From assembly GCA_020881915.1 (NCBI GenBank), contig JAJFPB010000011.1:496001-560000 (forward strand): a stretch of DNA of 64,000 nucleotides, given 5' to 3'. A program made the translations under genes and the position numbers. Below, one piece after another: positions 11,334 through 21,305 of the stretch (positions within the stretch are counted from its first letter, which is position 1; every line of letters starts with the position of its first letter). The notes beneath the pieces are model-generated. The model was given only the letters and a program-made list of their open reading frames with translations, had not been told where the DNA came from and ran no database searches. The stretch comes from Paramyrothecium sp. XJ0827. Lineage: Eukaryota > Ascomycota > Sordariomycetes > Hypocreales > Stachybotryaceae.

Positions 11334-11382
11334 GGATTTTTGATCCATTCGTTATGTTGATCCACTCGTTATGCATGTACGT
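11334..11382. repeat. Right terminal inverted repeat of pogo-like element 2
   Basis: It ends CACTCGTTATGCATGTACGT, immediately followed by TA. Confidence 0.9.
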
Positions 11383-11439
11383 TATTCGGGAAAACTTAAG
11401 AACTAATGTAGAGTCAGCCTTCGGCTGAATTACCAGAAG

Positions 11440-11910
11440 CTGCCGATAACCACTACTACGCCCGAGTTACGAGATAAGTTGCAGCCACCCGATGAGTACG
11501 ATCTGCTAGCTCGGGAGCTCGATGTTGTCAGCCCAGCGTTGAATAAACTCGACGAGTACCAATCCTTCATCACACAAACGCCTGTTTCTATCGACTGTTC
11601 CCCGCTTGATTGGTGGCTCCGAGAAGAACAGCAACAACGATACCCCCGCCTCTGCAGAATGGCCGTTGATATCCTATCCGTACCAGCTATGTCCGCCGAA
11701 CCAGAGCGTGTCTTTTCAGGTGCACGACGGACAATATCTTGGGATCGATGCCAGCTAGGAAGTCGTACAATTGAGAGGGGGGAGTGCTTGAAGAGTTGGA
11801 TTAAAAGCGGCATCACCAAAGGAGTTCCGGTAGAATTGATCGAAGAGGAGAATGAGGAGGCGGACAAGAGTGGTTTAACAAGATGGCGAGACTCTACCCC
11901 AGATTCTTAA
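11440..11910 (+). pseudogene. hAT transposase C-terminal remnant (hAT 1)
   Basis: The fragment reads PLDWWLREEQQQRYPRLCRM then AVDILSVPAMSAEPERVFSG, the hAT dimerisation region found at the C-terminus of hobo/Ac/Tam3 transposases. The catalytic core and BED finger are absent. The left limit is set by pogo-like element 2 and about 55 bp of unexplained flank. No ATG opens this frame, so it is a truncated relic. Confidence 0.8.
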
Positions 11911-11940
11911 TCAGGCTAAAATAGTAATTAGAAATGACGT

Positions 11941-12056
11941 CATTTTCTGTATTCCATATGTATGGAATAAGCTTCCATACGAAGAAAATTTCGTAATCCA
12001 TACAGGTTTGGTTCCATATGGTATATGGTGTATGGATAGAAAGCCTGCTGAATTGG
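11941..12056. repeat. CCATA-rich subterminal repeats, probably hAT 1 end
   Basis: At least six copies of CCATA or its complement TATGG occur within about 115 bp, some as palindromes (TTCCATATGTATGGAA, CCATATGGTATATGG). Clustered short motifs beside a hAT coding end are typical of subterminal transposase binding sites. A terminal inverted repeat could not be confirmed because the other end is lost. Confidence 0.4.
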
Positions 12057-12084
12057 ACTGAAGCGAATATCAGGCTGATGAGAT

Positions 12085-12958
12085 GAAGGTGTTATTGCCG
12101 GTACGACGATCCACGCAAAGGGCATAGACGACTTCTTTCAGTCTCAAAATCCTGAACAATACAGTTCGGGACTTGGCCACACTTTATTCGTTGGCATTCA
12201 GCCAGTTCTCGTAAGCTGTACTGCTCAAGTTCCTCGACTTCTCTGTCTGATTGCTGCCCCAGTTAATTCATTCTCTAATGATGCGCGAGAATACATTCCT
12301 CGCCGACGAGCGTTGGCTTACTGTGCCTTTTAGCCAGTCAGGCACAGCACCGCTGCAGAAGTTATTCAGAGAGCTCAGTTCTTTATCTTCGGCCTTGAAC
12401 GAGGTTGACGAGTTCTTAAAAACACCCTCCACGAGCTCTTATGCCTCGGCTTGTTTGCTTTTCCCTAAGTTTGAACTGTTCCTTGACAACTTGCTAGATT
12501 TGGAAGAAACCGTCAAAAATGGCGACGGCGATGTTGACTGGCTCCCGCTCTATCCTCTCCAGACTGGCACAAACATCAGGTTCCCGAATATCACAAGCGC
12601 AAACTTCTTTACCCATTTATGGGCATTGCGAATTCTCTGCATTTATCGCATGACACAGCTGGTGTCACACTTTCCTTCACTCGGCGCTCAGATAATGCCT
12701 CGTCACCAAACGTCGAACTCTGTCGATATGGTAGTTCACTTATCGTCTTTGATCCTCCGGAGTATGGATTATCTGGTTTCTGAAGAATTCAAGCTGTCCG
12801 GTGCTGCGTCCACCATCATGCCTCTTTGTGTGGTACGCGATTTCATCAAGAAAGAGGGGACGTGTAATGACGAACTGTATGCTAGGCAACAACGTGTGGT
12901 CCAAACATTGCGATTTATGGGGTATGAGTTTTTGATTGAGCGGACAATTGAATCTTGA
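12085..12958 (+). pseudogene. C-terminal part of a fungal Zn2Cys6-type regulator, N-terminus missing
   Basis: Two exons are visible: 12085-12210 (ending GIQPVL) and 12263-12958, joined in phase by a 52-bp intron (12211-12262, GTAAGC...CCCAG). The text (SSGLGHTLFVG, NTFLADERWLTVPFS, PLQKLFRELSSL, LYPLQTG) resembles the fungal-specific regulatory domain that follows the zinc cluster in C6 transcription factors. There is no zinc cluster or start codon; an in-frame stop precedes 12085. It is a truncated relic, or its 5' part was removed by the hAT and pogo insertions. The family call is by pattern, not by search. Confidence 0.55.
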
Positions 12959-13233
12959 GCTTGGATATGGCAGTGGATTTCCAGGCGACGTAATATCCGG
13001 TATTGGGATGACAAAATCTATAAATCTATCCATAATGCAGAAAATTGAGCTACCGACTCTAACAATCCAAACGGCAAAACTTTTGCGTCTTGTATCGATC
13101 CAACAGAAAATCTGCGAACCAGATCTATTACTGCACTTTGGCTTGCAATTCAGATACTGGGAGACTGCGTGAAGAAGTACTGTTCAACCCTTATGCTCCC
13201 ACTTACTCACATGGCGCAAGCTCCGAACAGTGC
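12959..13233. other. Short intergenic between two convergent genes
   Basis: The 3' end of the transcription factor relic faces the 3' end of the metallo-beta-lactamase-fold gene. No gene recognised. Confidence 0.3.
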
Positions 13234-14046
13234 TTACAGTATCCTAACCGGCTTTCCGGAAACCAACCAAATAACCTTGTCTATAACACCTTCCTCTTCG
13301 AACGTCTTGGCCAGGTCATCTTTGTGCTGAGTGAAATGTTCCCATTCGTCAAAATGCATAGGGACAATCCAGTCCGCCTTGATGTCCCGATACAAACGAG
13401 CAGCCTGCTCGCCACCCATCGTTATCTGGATCGGCGGGGCTGGCGGGGGCTCTATTACACCTTTGGCTTCGCCAGTGTTCATGATGGCGGCCACAATGTG
13501 GAATTTCTCAGCCATTCGAGAAAGCTCTGGGATGTAAACGGTATCGCCAGTAAAGTACACAGCGTTTGGACGGCCGTCGGCGGCATGACCCAATGACTCG
13601 GTCGTGACAATGAAGCCAGTACACTCGCCACCCGGAACATGAACGCAGGGAGTAGCCACGATTTGGAATGCCTTGCCGCCCAAGGTGATAAAAGTCTCTT
13701 CCCAAGGACGCATGCCACGGACGCCTGGCCGAGGAGCCAAGTTCTTCGCGCCATCCATTGTGGTGAAAACATATCTTCCGTCAAGAAGCTGACGTCCGAG
13801 AGCGTCCAAGTTATCCCAATGATCCTCATGGCTGAGCAGGACGGCATCAATGGGTGGTAGATCCTTCATGTCGAGAGCGGGGTTGTGAGCGTTTCTGAGG
13901 ATGACATGTGGCGCATATTCGAAAGATGTGCCCGCCGGCGAGAAGAAGGGATCGGTCAAGAACTTGACTCCGGCGATATCGATGATGGCAGTGGCAGTCC
14001 CAATAAAGGTGACGCTCACGATGCTGTTTGAACCAGAACTAGCCAT
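13234..14046 (-). CDS. Metallo-beta-lactamase-fold hydrolase (UlaG-like)
   Basis: An intact, intronless 270-residue protein from a clear ATG at 14046. It has the metallo-beta-lactamase fold signature of the Lactamase_B_2/UlaG-like group: a core strand FIGTATAIIDIAGVKFLTDP (about residues 14-33), the metal-binding motif LLSHEDHWDN (His73, Asp75, His76, Asp78), TPCVHVPGG, YFTGDT and a late VPMHFDEW. Members hydrolyse various small substrates with zinc or manganese; the substrate here is unknown. There is no signal peptide or membrane segment, so it is probably cytosolic. It is one of the few undisturbed genes in the window, flanked by relics on both sides. A TATA-like sequence lies about 130 bp upstream. 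Confidence 0.88.
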   Translation of the reverse strand: MASSGSNSIVSVTFIGTATAIIDIAGVKFLTDPFFSPAGTSFEYAPHVILRNAHNPALDMKDLPPIDAVLLSHEDHWDNLDALGRQLLDGRYVFTTMDGAKNLAPRPGVRGMRPWEETFITLGGKAFQIVATPCVHVPGGECTGFIVTTESLGHAADGRPNAVYFTGDTVYIPELSRMAEKFHIVAAIMNTGEAKGVIEPPPAPPIQITMGGEQAARLYRDIKADWIVPMHFDEWEHFTQHKDDLAKTFEEEGVIDKVIWLVSGKPVRIL

Positions 14047-14174
14047 GATTGGAGGCTACTCTTCGATGAGGCGAGAAGAATTGGGATAATGTGGAGATTA
14101 TTAAGATGGTTGGTGACCACTAGCCTTGCAGAATGAACAAGTGAGTTAAGAACAGCCAAAGATCCGGCAGAGCA

Positions 14175-14182
14175 TATATAAT
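14175..14182 (-). promoter_or_regulatory. Candidate TATA box of the metallo-beta-lactamase-fold gene
   Basis: The minus strand reads ATTATATATG about 130 bp before the start codon, at a plausible distance for a fungal core promoter. This is weak evidence, as it is a single AT-rich motif. Confidence 0.3.
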
Positions 14183-14442
14183 TTTGGGTGGATGTTCGTT
14201 TGTCCCCGCACAGAACAATCACGCCGGCATTTGCAGTCATGAAATTTGCAAATCTTACAAATGGAACCAACATGCTTACACAATAATGCATTACAGAACG
14301 CGTTTGAAATTCTTTTGACACGTTGCTGATCAACCACGGCAACCTTTTGTAGTGCCATGTTGCAAGGACCCTCTCCGCCAAGATCTCTGAGTGGTTCACG
14401 GGTTATGTCACCGTATTCAGCTTAGTGCGTTGCCTCAAATTC

Positions 14443-14462
14443 TAGCGCCAATGCTGGCGCTA
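14443..14462. other. Perfect short hairpin
   Basis: TAGCGCCA (14443-14450) and TGGCGCTA (14455-14462) form an 8-bp perfect stem with an ATGC loop, about 85 bp outside the left end of piggyBac element 1. The role is unknown. Confidence 0.3.
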
Positions 14463-14548
14463 AAATTCCCTCCATTGGCATGAGTAGCTAGACTGAACTG
14501 CTGAATAATCTCGCTTATACCATTGTGGCGATTAAGCAGATGTGGTAT

Positions 14549-14583
14549 CCCCTTGACTGCGCGAAGCCTCAGATGATGTAACG
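14549..14583. repeat. Left terminal inverted repeat of piggyBac element 1
   Basis: It starts CCCCTTGACTGCGCGAAGCC and has one mismatch to the reverse complement of 16921-16955. Confidence 0.8.
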
Positions 14584-14654
14584 ATCCCCACAATATCTTA
14601 GTCATGATGTCGGTACATAAAGTAACTTCCTAGCCCTGCCCCACCTAATTTACT

Positions 14655-16868
14655 ATGTACGCCGCTTCCTACGATACCTCAATGCCTGACACAAGATCGA
14701 AAAGTCAGCGGCAGAGCCGTCGGGGCCGGGCCCGGCATGACGATGCCGCTGCTGCCTCTGCTGAAGCTATTTCCAACGGACCAAGGCGAGGGCCGCCACG
14801 CCGGGCCCGGCAGCAAGCTGTTGCTGCCGCTGCTGCCGTTGAAGCTGCTGACGATGTTGAAGCTGCTGACGATGTTGAAGCTGCTGACGATATTGAAGCT
14901 GCTGACGATATTGAAGCTGCTGATGATATTGAAGCTGCTGACGATATTGAAGCTGCTGACGAAGGTGGTGTTGAGCTTCCAATTACGATGAACAAGAGCC
15001 GGCCGGAACAAGCCCACGATAGCACACAAAGACCGGAAATTGACCCCTGGACGCTGTAGGCACCGAATTCGAGCCTTTCCAAGTCCCTGAACGCCCCTTC
15101 CAAGTCCGACAGCTCCCTGAGACCCCGTTGAAGCTATTCCAGCATTTCCTACCTATTTGGCTCGTTGCAAAATGGGTCAAATATACCAATAATGATCGGA
15201 CCGCTGCTGATCCTAATGATCCGGCCTTGAAGAAATCTAGCCGTCAGAGACGGTGGAAACCGACCTCCGTTCAAGAGATATATATATGGATAGCTATGAC
15301 TATCTATATGGACAGACACCCAGAAAAACAGCTCTCCAGCTATTGGAAGGAGCCAAAAGGCGGCAGCAATATCTCCCCCACCGAATATCACGATATATGT
15401 CATATGATCGGTTTATCCTACTGAAAAACCGGCTTCGAATTCATGATCCAGATAACATAGAAATAGGGGTGCCGGGCCCGTACAATAAGGTCAACGAATG
15501 GGCCCTTGTCCTGATGGAAGCCGCCCTCAGCATCGTCATCGTCGGCAGCATCATTGGCGTCGATGAAGCTATGCAGGGCTTCCAAAGGAGGTCCAGCCAG
15601 ACTGTGACGATTAAGACGAAGCCCACGCCCACAGGGCTCAAGATCTGGGTCCTAGCTGTCAAGGGATATATATTACAGTGGATTTGGCATAGGCCCGGCA
15701 CCCAATACGGGCCCGTCGGCATCGAGGCCCGTAAGGGCCCGAAGGTCAAGCTATTAGACAGATCATCAAACAAGCCGCCGGCTTTGAACCCTACCCAAGC
15801 TGTCGTTGTTGCCCTAGTAAATCGGCTACCTAGGGAGACGTACCATATCTATATAGATAACCTTTTCTCGTCCCCGGACCTATTCAAAGCTCTGAGGCAG
15901 CTGGGGATAGGGGCCACCGGCACATGCCGTACGAACTGTGGGATCTATCGTGAGATAGTCAAATTCAAGGACAACGATAGAAAAGGACAACAGATGTGGC
16001 CTTGGGGCCGGCTCGAGAGCTGGCCCACGCCGGATAATAAGGTAGGAAGCCCTAGGAAGCCGGGCCCTAGGGAAATGCATTACTGACCGTCTTCCAGGTC
16101 AACCAAATCGCATGGAAGGACAATGCCTTAGTGTTGTTTCTGACCACTGTTTATGACGGCTCTGAAACCGCTGTCTGCCTTAGAAAACGCCCTAAAGGTG
16201 GGCAGCCATATTCACGCCCAATTCAACAGTTTTTCGGTGACGAGGGCATCAAGGAAGTATCCGTGCCGTTGATAGCTGCTGACTATAATTTATATATGAA
16301 TGCAGTAGATAGAGGTGATCATCTTCGAGCAAATATGAAGACAAAGCATCGTCAGAGACGGGGCCCTGCCCGGGCTCTTGCTTGGTCCTTTTTGCTTAAG
16401 ACAGCTATTTGTAATAGCTTCATTTTACAACGGGACGGGCAGCCGGCCTTTGAGCCCTCTAAGACACTTAGTGAGTGGCAGGACCGGATTTCTGACGCCC
16501 TATGTGAGTATTACTATGATAGCTATCGTCAGACAGCTCCATCAAGGAAACGCTATCGAGCTGGGGACGAATTTACGCCTGTCTGGCAGCATAATTTTGG
16601 TCCCAGAGGAAAAAGGGATCGTTGCAAGGGCTGTCAAGGCATTCGAATTTCCCCTCGAACACAGAGCTTTCAAAATGCTAGAAAACGCCGGGCCCTGGAG
16701 CCGTTAGATGTAAATAGCTTCAACAGGCCGGGCCCTGACGATATCGTTGAGCCGGAGCCACCGGAGGGCTTGAATATCAAGCAGACGGAAGATGGTTGTC
16801 TGACATGCGATGTACCCCTATGTGACGAAGGAAAATGCTGGTACATCTACCATCAGCCAATTTACTAG
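14655..16868 (+). pseudogene. PiggyBac-like transposase 1, frameshifted
   Basis: This is a DDE_Tnp_1_7-type transposase. An acidic repeat-bearing N-terminus (14655-15059) ends in a frame break. Coding resumes in another frame at GTEFEPFQVPE and shifts again near 15390 to MSYDRFILLKNRLRIHDP. The core contains IIGVDEAMQGFQRRSSQ and YHIYIDNLFSS, the blocks carrying catalytic aspartates, and NLYMNAVDRGDHLRAN further on. A 56-bp intron (16042-16097) splits DNK from VNQIAWKDNALV. The C-terminus is Cys-rich (CKGC...CLTCDVPLCDEGKCW), the usual zinc-binding tail. At least two single-base frame changes make this copy non-functional as read. Confidence 0.85.
14838..14963 (+). repeat. Coding minisatellite, seven 18-bp units
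   Basis: Seven tandem 18-bp units of the form RTTGAAGCTGCTGACGAT encode repeats of (V/I)EAADD in the N-terminus of piggyBac transposase 1. The first three start GTT and the last four ATT. The period keeps the frame, so copy number can vary without breaking the protein. Confidence 0.9.
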
Positions 16869-16920
16869 AGCTTCGATGTATCTAGATTTTACCCGGTTCC
16901 AATTGGTCAAGATCCCAGTC

Positions 16921-16955
16921 CGTTACAACATCTGAGGCTTCGCGCAGTCAAGGGG
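16921..16955. repeat. Right terminal inverted repeat of piggyBac element 1
   Basis: It ends GGCTTCGCGCAGTCAAGGGG and mirrors 14549-14583. Confidence 0.8.
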
Positions 16956-17266
16956 ATGGTAATTCGTACAAGCTGCTTGTTTCCGAGGCTTATCAATGTA
17001 TACATATCGCTAGGGCATGCTAACAAAGAAGACAAAGGGAAATTTTGTTTTATTTTGTTTTTGGTAATGACATTCGGCACCTCCTACTAGCGCACCTCTT
17101 TTTACATCAATAGCTTCCTCCATGCGTATTCTGCGTTCATATATTTATCAAGATTGCGTTCTGACTGTTCTTTCGAGCGTCGAAAAATCGTCAACGCTTT
17201 GACCTTTCCTCTGATCATTGTTGGTCTTCTTCCTTGATCTGGCAAGTTTGACACCGAAGACGAAAT
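16956..17266. other. Intergenic, presumed promoter of the MFS gene
   Basis: About 300 bp between piggyBac element 1 and the MFS transporter start. It contains a TTTTGTTTTATTTTGTTTTT tract around 17042-17061. No gene seen. Confidence 0.35.
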
Positions 17267-18774
17267 ATGATGACCTCAAAGACAAACACACTCCTTAATG
17301 TATCCCAGTCTAGATCTTTGGCAAATTCCCCAGAGACAGAAAATATGCCCTTGGAGACCCTCCCTACATCAGTCATCTTGGCACCCGACGGTGGCTTTTG
17401 GGCATGGATGTCTGGTAAGTAACCCTGGTATTTCGCTGCATCTACAACATCCAACAGATGACTAGTTATTTCTGGATTTTTCATCATAATGAATACAGGG
17501 TATGGTATGATTGCTACGCACATGGAAGCCGGCAGTTAATCAGAGCTAGGGGCGTTTTCACTTCGTTCGGCGTTTTCCAGCTGTATTATACTACGACTCT
17601 AGACCGTTCGTCCTCCGACATTGCTTGGATAGGCTCTTTCGAAGTCTTTCTTCTATTCTTCATGGGCACCGCAGCTGGTGCGCTTACCGACGCAGGTCAC
17701 TTTAGGGCCACAGTGATTGCGGGATGTGTTCTAATTCTGCTCGGTACATTCACGACATCGGTCTCGACGACATACTGGCAACTGTTCCTGGCTCAGGGTG
17801 TATGTTGCGGGCTAGGAAACGGTTTGGTATTCACGCCATCCATGACAATCATATCAACCTACTTCACCACCAAGAGAGCTCTCGCCACGGCCATTGCGGC
17901 CTCCGGAAGCACGGTGGGCGGGCTTGTCTTTCCCAGCATCGTCAGAACGCTGTTGCCGACGATTGGCTTCGGCTGGACAACAAGAGTCATTGGATTCGTA
18001 CAGTTGGTCACTTTGGCATTGGCGCTGGCGACGGTAAAGCCCGGAAGGATTGTCAAGAGTACGAAGGCCCCCATGATAGACTGGGGCGCTTTCCGGAAGC
18101 TTGAGTATACACTCTTTGCAGCTGGCTCATTCCTGGTAAGCACCAAACCTGGCATGGAGCTGCAGTTCACTCCTGAGACATGCAGCCACCGTATTAAGCA
18201 GCGGCGATTAACTCTTACGATATAGACCTATATAGGGGTGTTCTTCCCCTTCTTTTTCCTGGGTTCATACGCACGAAGCATCCAGGGATTGACATATCAA
18301 GACTCGCTAAATCTTATTTTGGTTTTGAACGGTGCGGGCATAATCGGCCGTCTGTTTCCCAGCATAACCGCTTTAAAGATGGGGTCGTTAAATATGTTCA
18401 TGGTTCATGTGGTATTGACTGCAGTGGCTATATACACGTGGTCTGGGGTGACAAGCACAACAAGGTTATATGTATGGACTGTTTTCTTCAGCCTCTGCAT
18501 GGGTGGTGTGCAGTCTCTTGCGCCTTCAGCACTGGCGAGCGTGGTTTTTGATACTGCAAAGCAAGGAGCTTTGTTGGGAATGCTCAATACTGTGATTGGT
18601 TTTGGAGCCCTCATAGGCCCTCCGCTCTCAGGCGTGTTGGTCAGTGGCAAAGGCGGCTATCTCGGAGCACAGATGTTTGCGGGATCCTGCATGATAGCCA
18701 GCTTTGTAGTACTGGTTGCCGCGCGTGAGGTTAAGAGGAGGAAAGAACTCAAGGGCATCTGGAGCAAAATATGA
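17267..18774 (+). CDS. MFS transporter, monocarboxylate-transporter-like, probably damaged
   Basis: Exon 1 (17267-17414) ends in the family signature APDGGFWAWMSG. The main part resumes with GVFTSFGVFQLYYTTTLDRSSS (about 17551) and runs through helices and GNGLVFTPSMTIISTYF to 18135. A 90-bp intron (18136-18225) gives a clean join SFL-TYIGVFFPFFFLGSYA, and the last exon ends at 18774 in a basic tail. The region that should encode the first transmembrane helix (about 17499-17545) does not read in one frame. A TAG sits where the motif SWG would be expected, with an extra base. Splicing at CAG-AG (17545) restores the phase but loses most of helix 1. It is therefore either a recent pseudogene or a sequencing error. 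The substrate is unknown. Confidence 0.7.
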
Positions 18775-19098
18775 GCAAGTGTATACGCACAACGGTGGTT
18801 TCAACCGTAAAATAATCAAGGAAACAGCGGACGAGGAAGACATTGGCAATAGAAGGTCGGACCGTCGGGCACGAACGGGGCCTAATAGCTGTGGCTCGTT
18901 ATCGCTGTGACTTTTGTTCGCAAAAGGACTGTAATAAAATCGAAGCGACCGAGTGGGAAGGAATTCGAGTTGATATAGGGTGCGTAGATAGTTTTTGTCC
19001 AATTGTTTCATTGGGTTGTGGGGTTTGTTTCAGATGGCGGATCCGACGACCGATCCGGATGCGGGGGAGATCGTGGTGGGACGTGCGGCCCCCACGAC
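18775..19098. other. Intergenic between the MFS gene and piggyBac element 2
   Basis: No gene recognised. One short plus-strand reading frame rich in Gly and Pro near 19030-19100 has no recognisable motif. Confidence 0.3.
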
Positions 19099-21305
19099 GC
19101 CACCATCTCTTTGGCAGTGCGGCGTTGCAAGGGATGTATCGGATATGGATCTGATCCAATTAAAACCGGGAAAAATGCAGTGACATCTAGCTGCAGCTAA
19201 TTTTGCCTATGATAGAAGTACCAGCATTTATCCCTGCTATGTACAGCTACCTTACATTTGTCACATCTCTCGTGGGTAAACTGGCCGGCCCCTGAGGCCC
19301 GGGCCCTACTGTTGAGGGCATTTTCATCTATCTGACCCAATGGCTGACGTTCTGAGCGATTTTGATAGCGTTTTCGAGGGTGTTGAGAGCTCTGTGACCG
19401 TGGGCCAATTTGGATGCCCTGACACGCTAGACAACGCCCTCTTTTCCCCTTGGGGACCTTATTATGCTGTGGAAACGGGCGTTCTAATGTCTCCAGGTCG
19501 ATAATTTTGCCTTGTTGAGCCTGTCTCGCCGCATTCGTCGAATATCTCGTCTATCAAGGCTTGTAGGAACCGGTTTTGAAACGCATACGGCGTCCAAGCG
19601 GGCTGCCCGAGGCTCTGCAATTTGAAGCTGTCGATCAGGGCCACAGCTATGAGGAAGGACCAAGTCAGCGCCCTAGCTGGACCGCGTCTTTGGCGGTGGT
19701 CGGATTCGATATTGGCTCGCAATTGATCAGCGATATCGACGGCGTTCATGTTGTCGTTATAGTCGGCAGCTATGGACGGAATGACTAGCGTTTTGACGGC
19801 TTCGGTACCAAATTTCCGCTTCATAGAGCGACTGTACGGCTGCGCTGTTGTCGGGCGCCGACGGATACGTTCGACGGCTTCTTGTCCCGTATAAACGGTT
19901 GATAGGAAGACGACTAGGGCGTTGTCCTTCCAGCCAATTTGGTTGACCTATATATATAGTAATTAGTAGGGAAATTCGTCTATGACCTTCCTGATTGACT
20001 GACCTTGTTATCTTCTGTTGGCCAAGCCTTGAGTAGGCCCCACGGCCACAGATTTCGTCCCTTTCGATCGTCTTTCTTTGCCTTGACTAGCCGTTTGAAC
20101 ACCCCAGCGTTCGTACGAGCTGTCCCCGTGGCCCCAACACCATGATGTAGGCGCCTGAGCCGTCGGAAGAGCTGGGGCGACGAGAAAAGGTTGTCAAGAT
20201 AGACATGATATATCTGTGGTAGCAGCCGCTGTAGGAGGGCAAGAACGACGGCCTGGGTCGGGTTCAAGGCCTCCGGATCGTCCTTGCGCTTCGATTTGGC
20301 AGAGGGGGTTTTTCGACCCCAACGGGACCCAATTCCCCCCCTAGTGTATGCCAAATCCACTGTAATATATAGCCTTGGATAGCTAGCATCCAGACCTTCA
20401 GTCCTGTGGGCGTTGGTTTGGTCCTGATCGTCAGTTTGTGCCTTGACTGTCCTTGGAAGCCGACGATGCCCTCGTCAACGCCAACGTGGCTGCCGCCATC
20501 AACAGCAGCCATTGACGCATCCATCAGGGCGTTGGCCCATTCATTGACCTTGTTGTACGGCCTCGGGACGCCGATTTCTATTGTATCCGGATCGTCAATG
20601 CGTAACCGTCTTTTAACTAGGAAAAAAACGGTCATATGACATGAATTGAATGAGTGGATGAAGAGGGATGTGTCCTAGGGGGGGGTTTTCGTCGATTTTG
20701 ATAGCTTCAGGGGCCTTCCAGTAGTCCTCGATGCTTTTTTCCTTATGTAGGGTCATATAGATCAATATGCCTATCCAGACATAGATTTCTGCAACAGACG
20801 TCCGTTTCCACCGACTTTGACGTGTCCCTCTTATTGTCTCGGTCGCTGGGGCGTTGTCCGGGTGGTTCGTATAGTCAACCCATCGCTGGACCGTTGATTC
20901 GGGTAGAAAAAGCTGGAAAAGCTTCAACGGCGTCGGTGGAAGCGGGTGGACAACGAGGGGGCGTTCCGGAACGTTGAGCGGTTCAAAATCCGTCCCTGAA
21001 TGTGTCTTGGGGTCATAATCGGGCCTACATGTGTTATCTGCAGCTTGCTCGCGAGTATTGTGGTCAGTAGTCACTGGAACGCGTTGGTCAGGGCCAACGG
21101 TGGGCGCGGAGGCGTCATTGGCATCTTCCATCGTGAGATAACGCGTCTCTGTTGTTGTCCGTTGCGAAAGAGAAAAAAAAACCGGTTACATAGCTATTTA
21201 GGTGGGCAGGGATTTTGTTGTATCTGAACATCATGACGTGTTGACAGGGGTGCTGTGGAGGTCGGTACGACCCCTGCACCGCTTCACTGCCAAAGAGATT
21301 GTGGC
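19099..21305 (-). mobile_element. PiggyBac-like DNA transposon 2, probably nested in element 3
   Basis: Imperfect inverted repeats of about 50 bp flank the copy: 19099-19148 and the reverse complement of 21257-21305 share TCTCTTTGGCAGTG and neighbouring positions. The minus-strand piggyBac transposase lies between them. The right repeat directly abuts the point where the coding sequence of piggyBac element 3 stops matching the family (after TVYEGHEA), which suggests insertion into element 3. No TTAA duplication was found at the inferred borders. Confidence 0.6.
19201..21131 (-). pseudogene. PiggyBac-like transposase 2, several frameshifts
   Basis: From the ATG at 21131 the protein reads FEPLNVPERPLVVHPLPPTP then WKRTSVAEIYVWIGILIYMT. 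It breaks in a run of T on the coding strand (about 20630), continues KRRLRIDDPDTIEIG and GVDEGIVGFQGQSRHKLTIR, and breaks again in a G run near 20350. Then come YHVYLDNLFSSPQLF and PTEDNKV, an intron with GTCAGT and TAG borders, and VNQIGWKDNALVVFLSTVYTG. After a further frame change near 19478 the Cys-rich tail (RCLACQG, RCDKCKVAVHSRDKCWYFYH) runs to about 19203. The intron position is the same as in element 1. Two of the breaks are in homopolymers. Confidence 0.8.

Larger units (their letters stand above)
9523..11382 (-). mobile_element. Pogo-like DNA transposon 2, apparently intact
   Basis: The element has 49-bp terminal inverted repeats (9523-9571 and 11334-11382) that I read as perfectly matched, and TA on both sides (9521-9522 and 11383-11384). 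Each arm contains two related units, CATAACGAGTGGATC and CATAACGAATGGATC. The single minus-strand gene between them is uninterrupted, so this is the best candidate for an active element in the window. A MITE at 24.7 kb carries similar termini. Confidence 0.9.
14549..16955 (+). mobile_element. PiggyBac-like DNA transposon 1
   Basis: The element is bounded by 35-bp inverted repeats (14549-14583 and 16921-16955) that differ at one position and begin CCCCTTGACTGCGCGAAGCC. Starting with a run of C is typical of piggyBac ends. The canonical TTAA target is not visible at either end, so either the true ends lie slightly further out or the target has mutated. The interior encodes a piggyBac transposase on the plus strand with frame breaks. 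Confidence 0.8.

Noticed and set aside
14679..15103. Minus-strand open frames across the EAADD repeat
   Set aside because: They are antisense readings of the 18-bp minisatellite in piggyBac transposase 1.
19003..19200. Plus-strand frame with ISLAVRRCKGC as a separate zinc-finger fragment
   Set aside because: It coincides with the inverted terminal repeat of piggyBac element 2 and is mirrored at 21257-21305, so it is element-end sequence.
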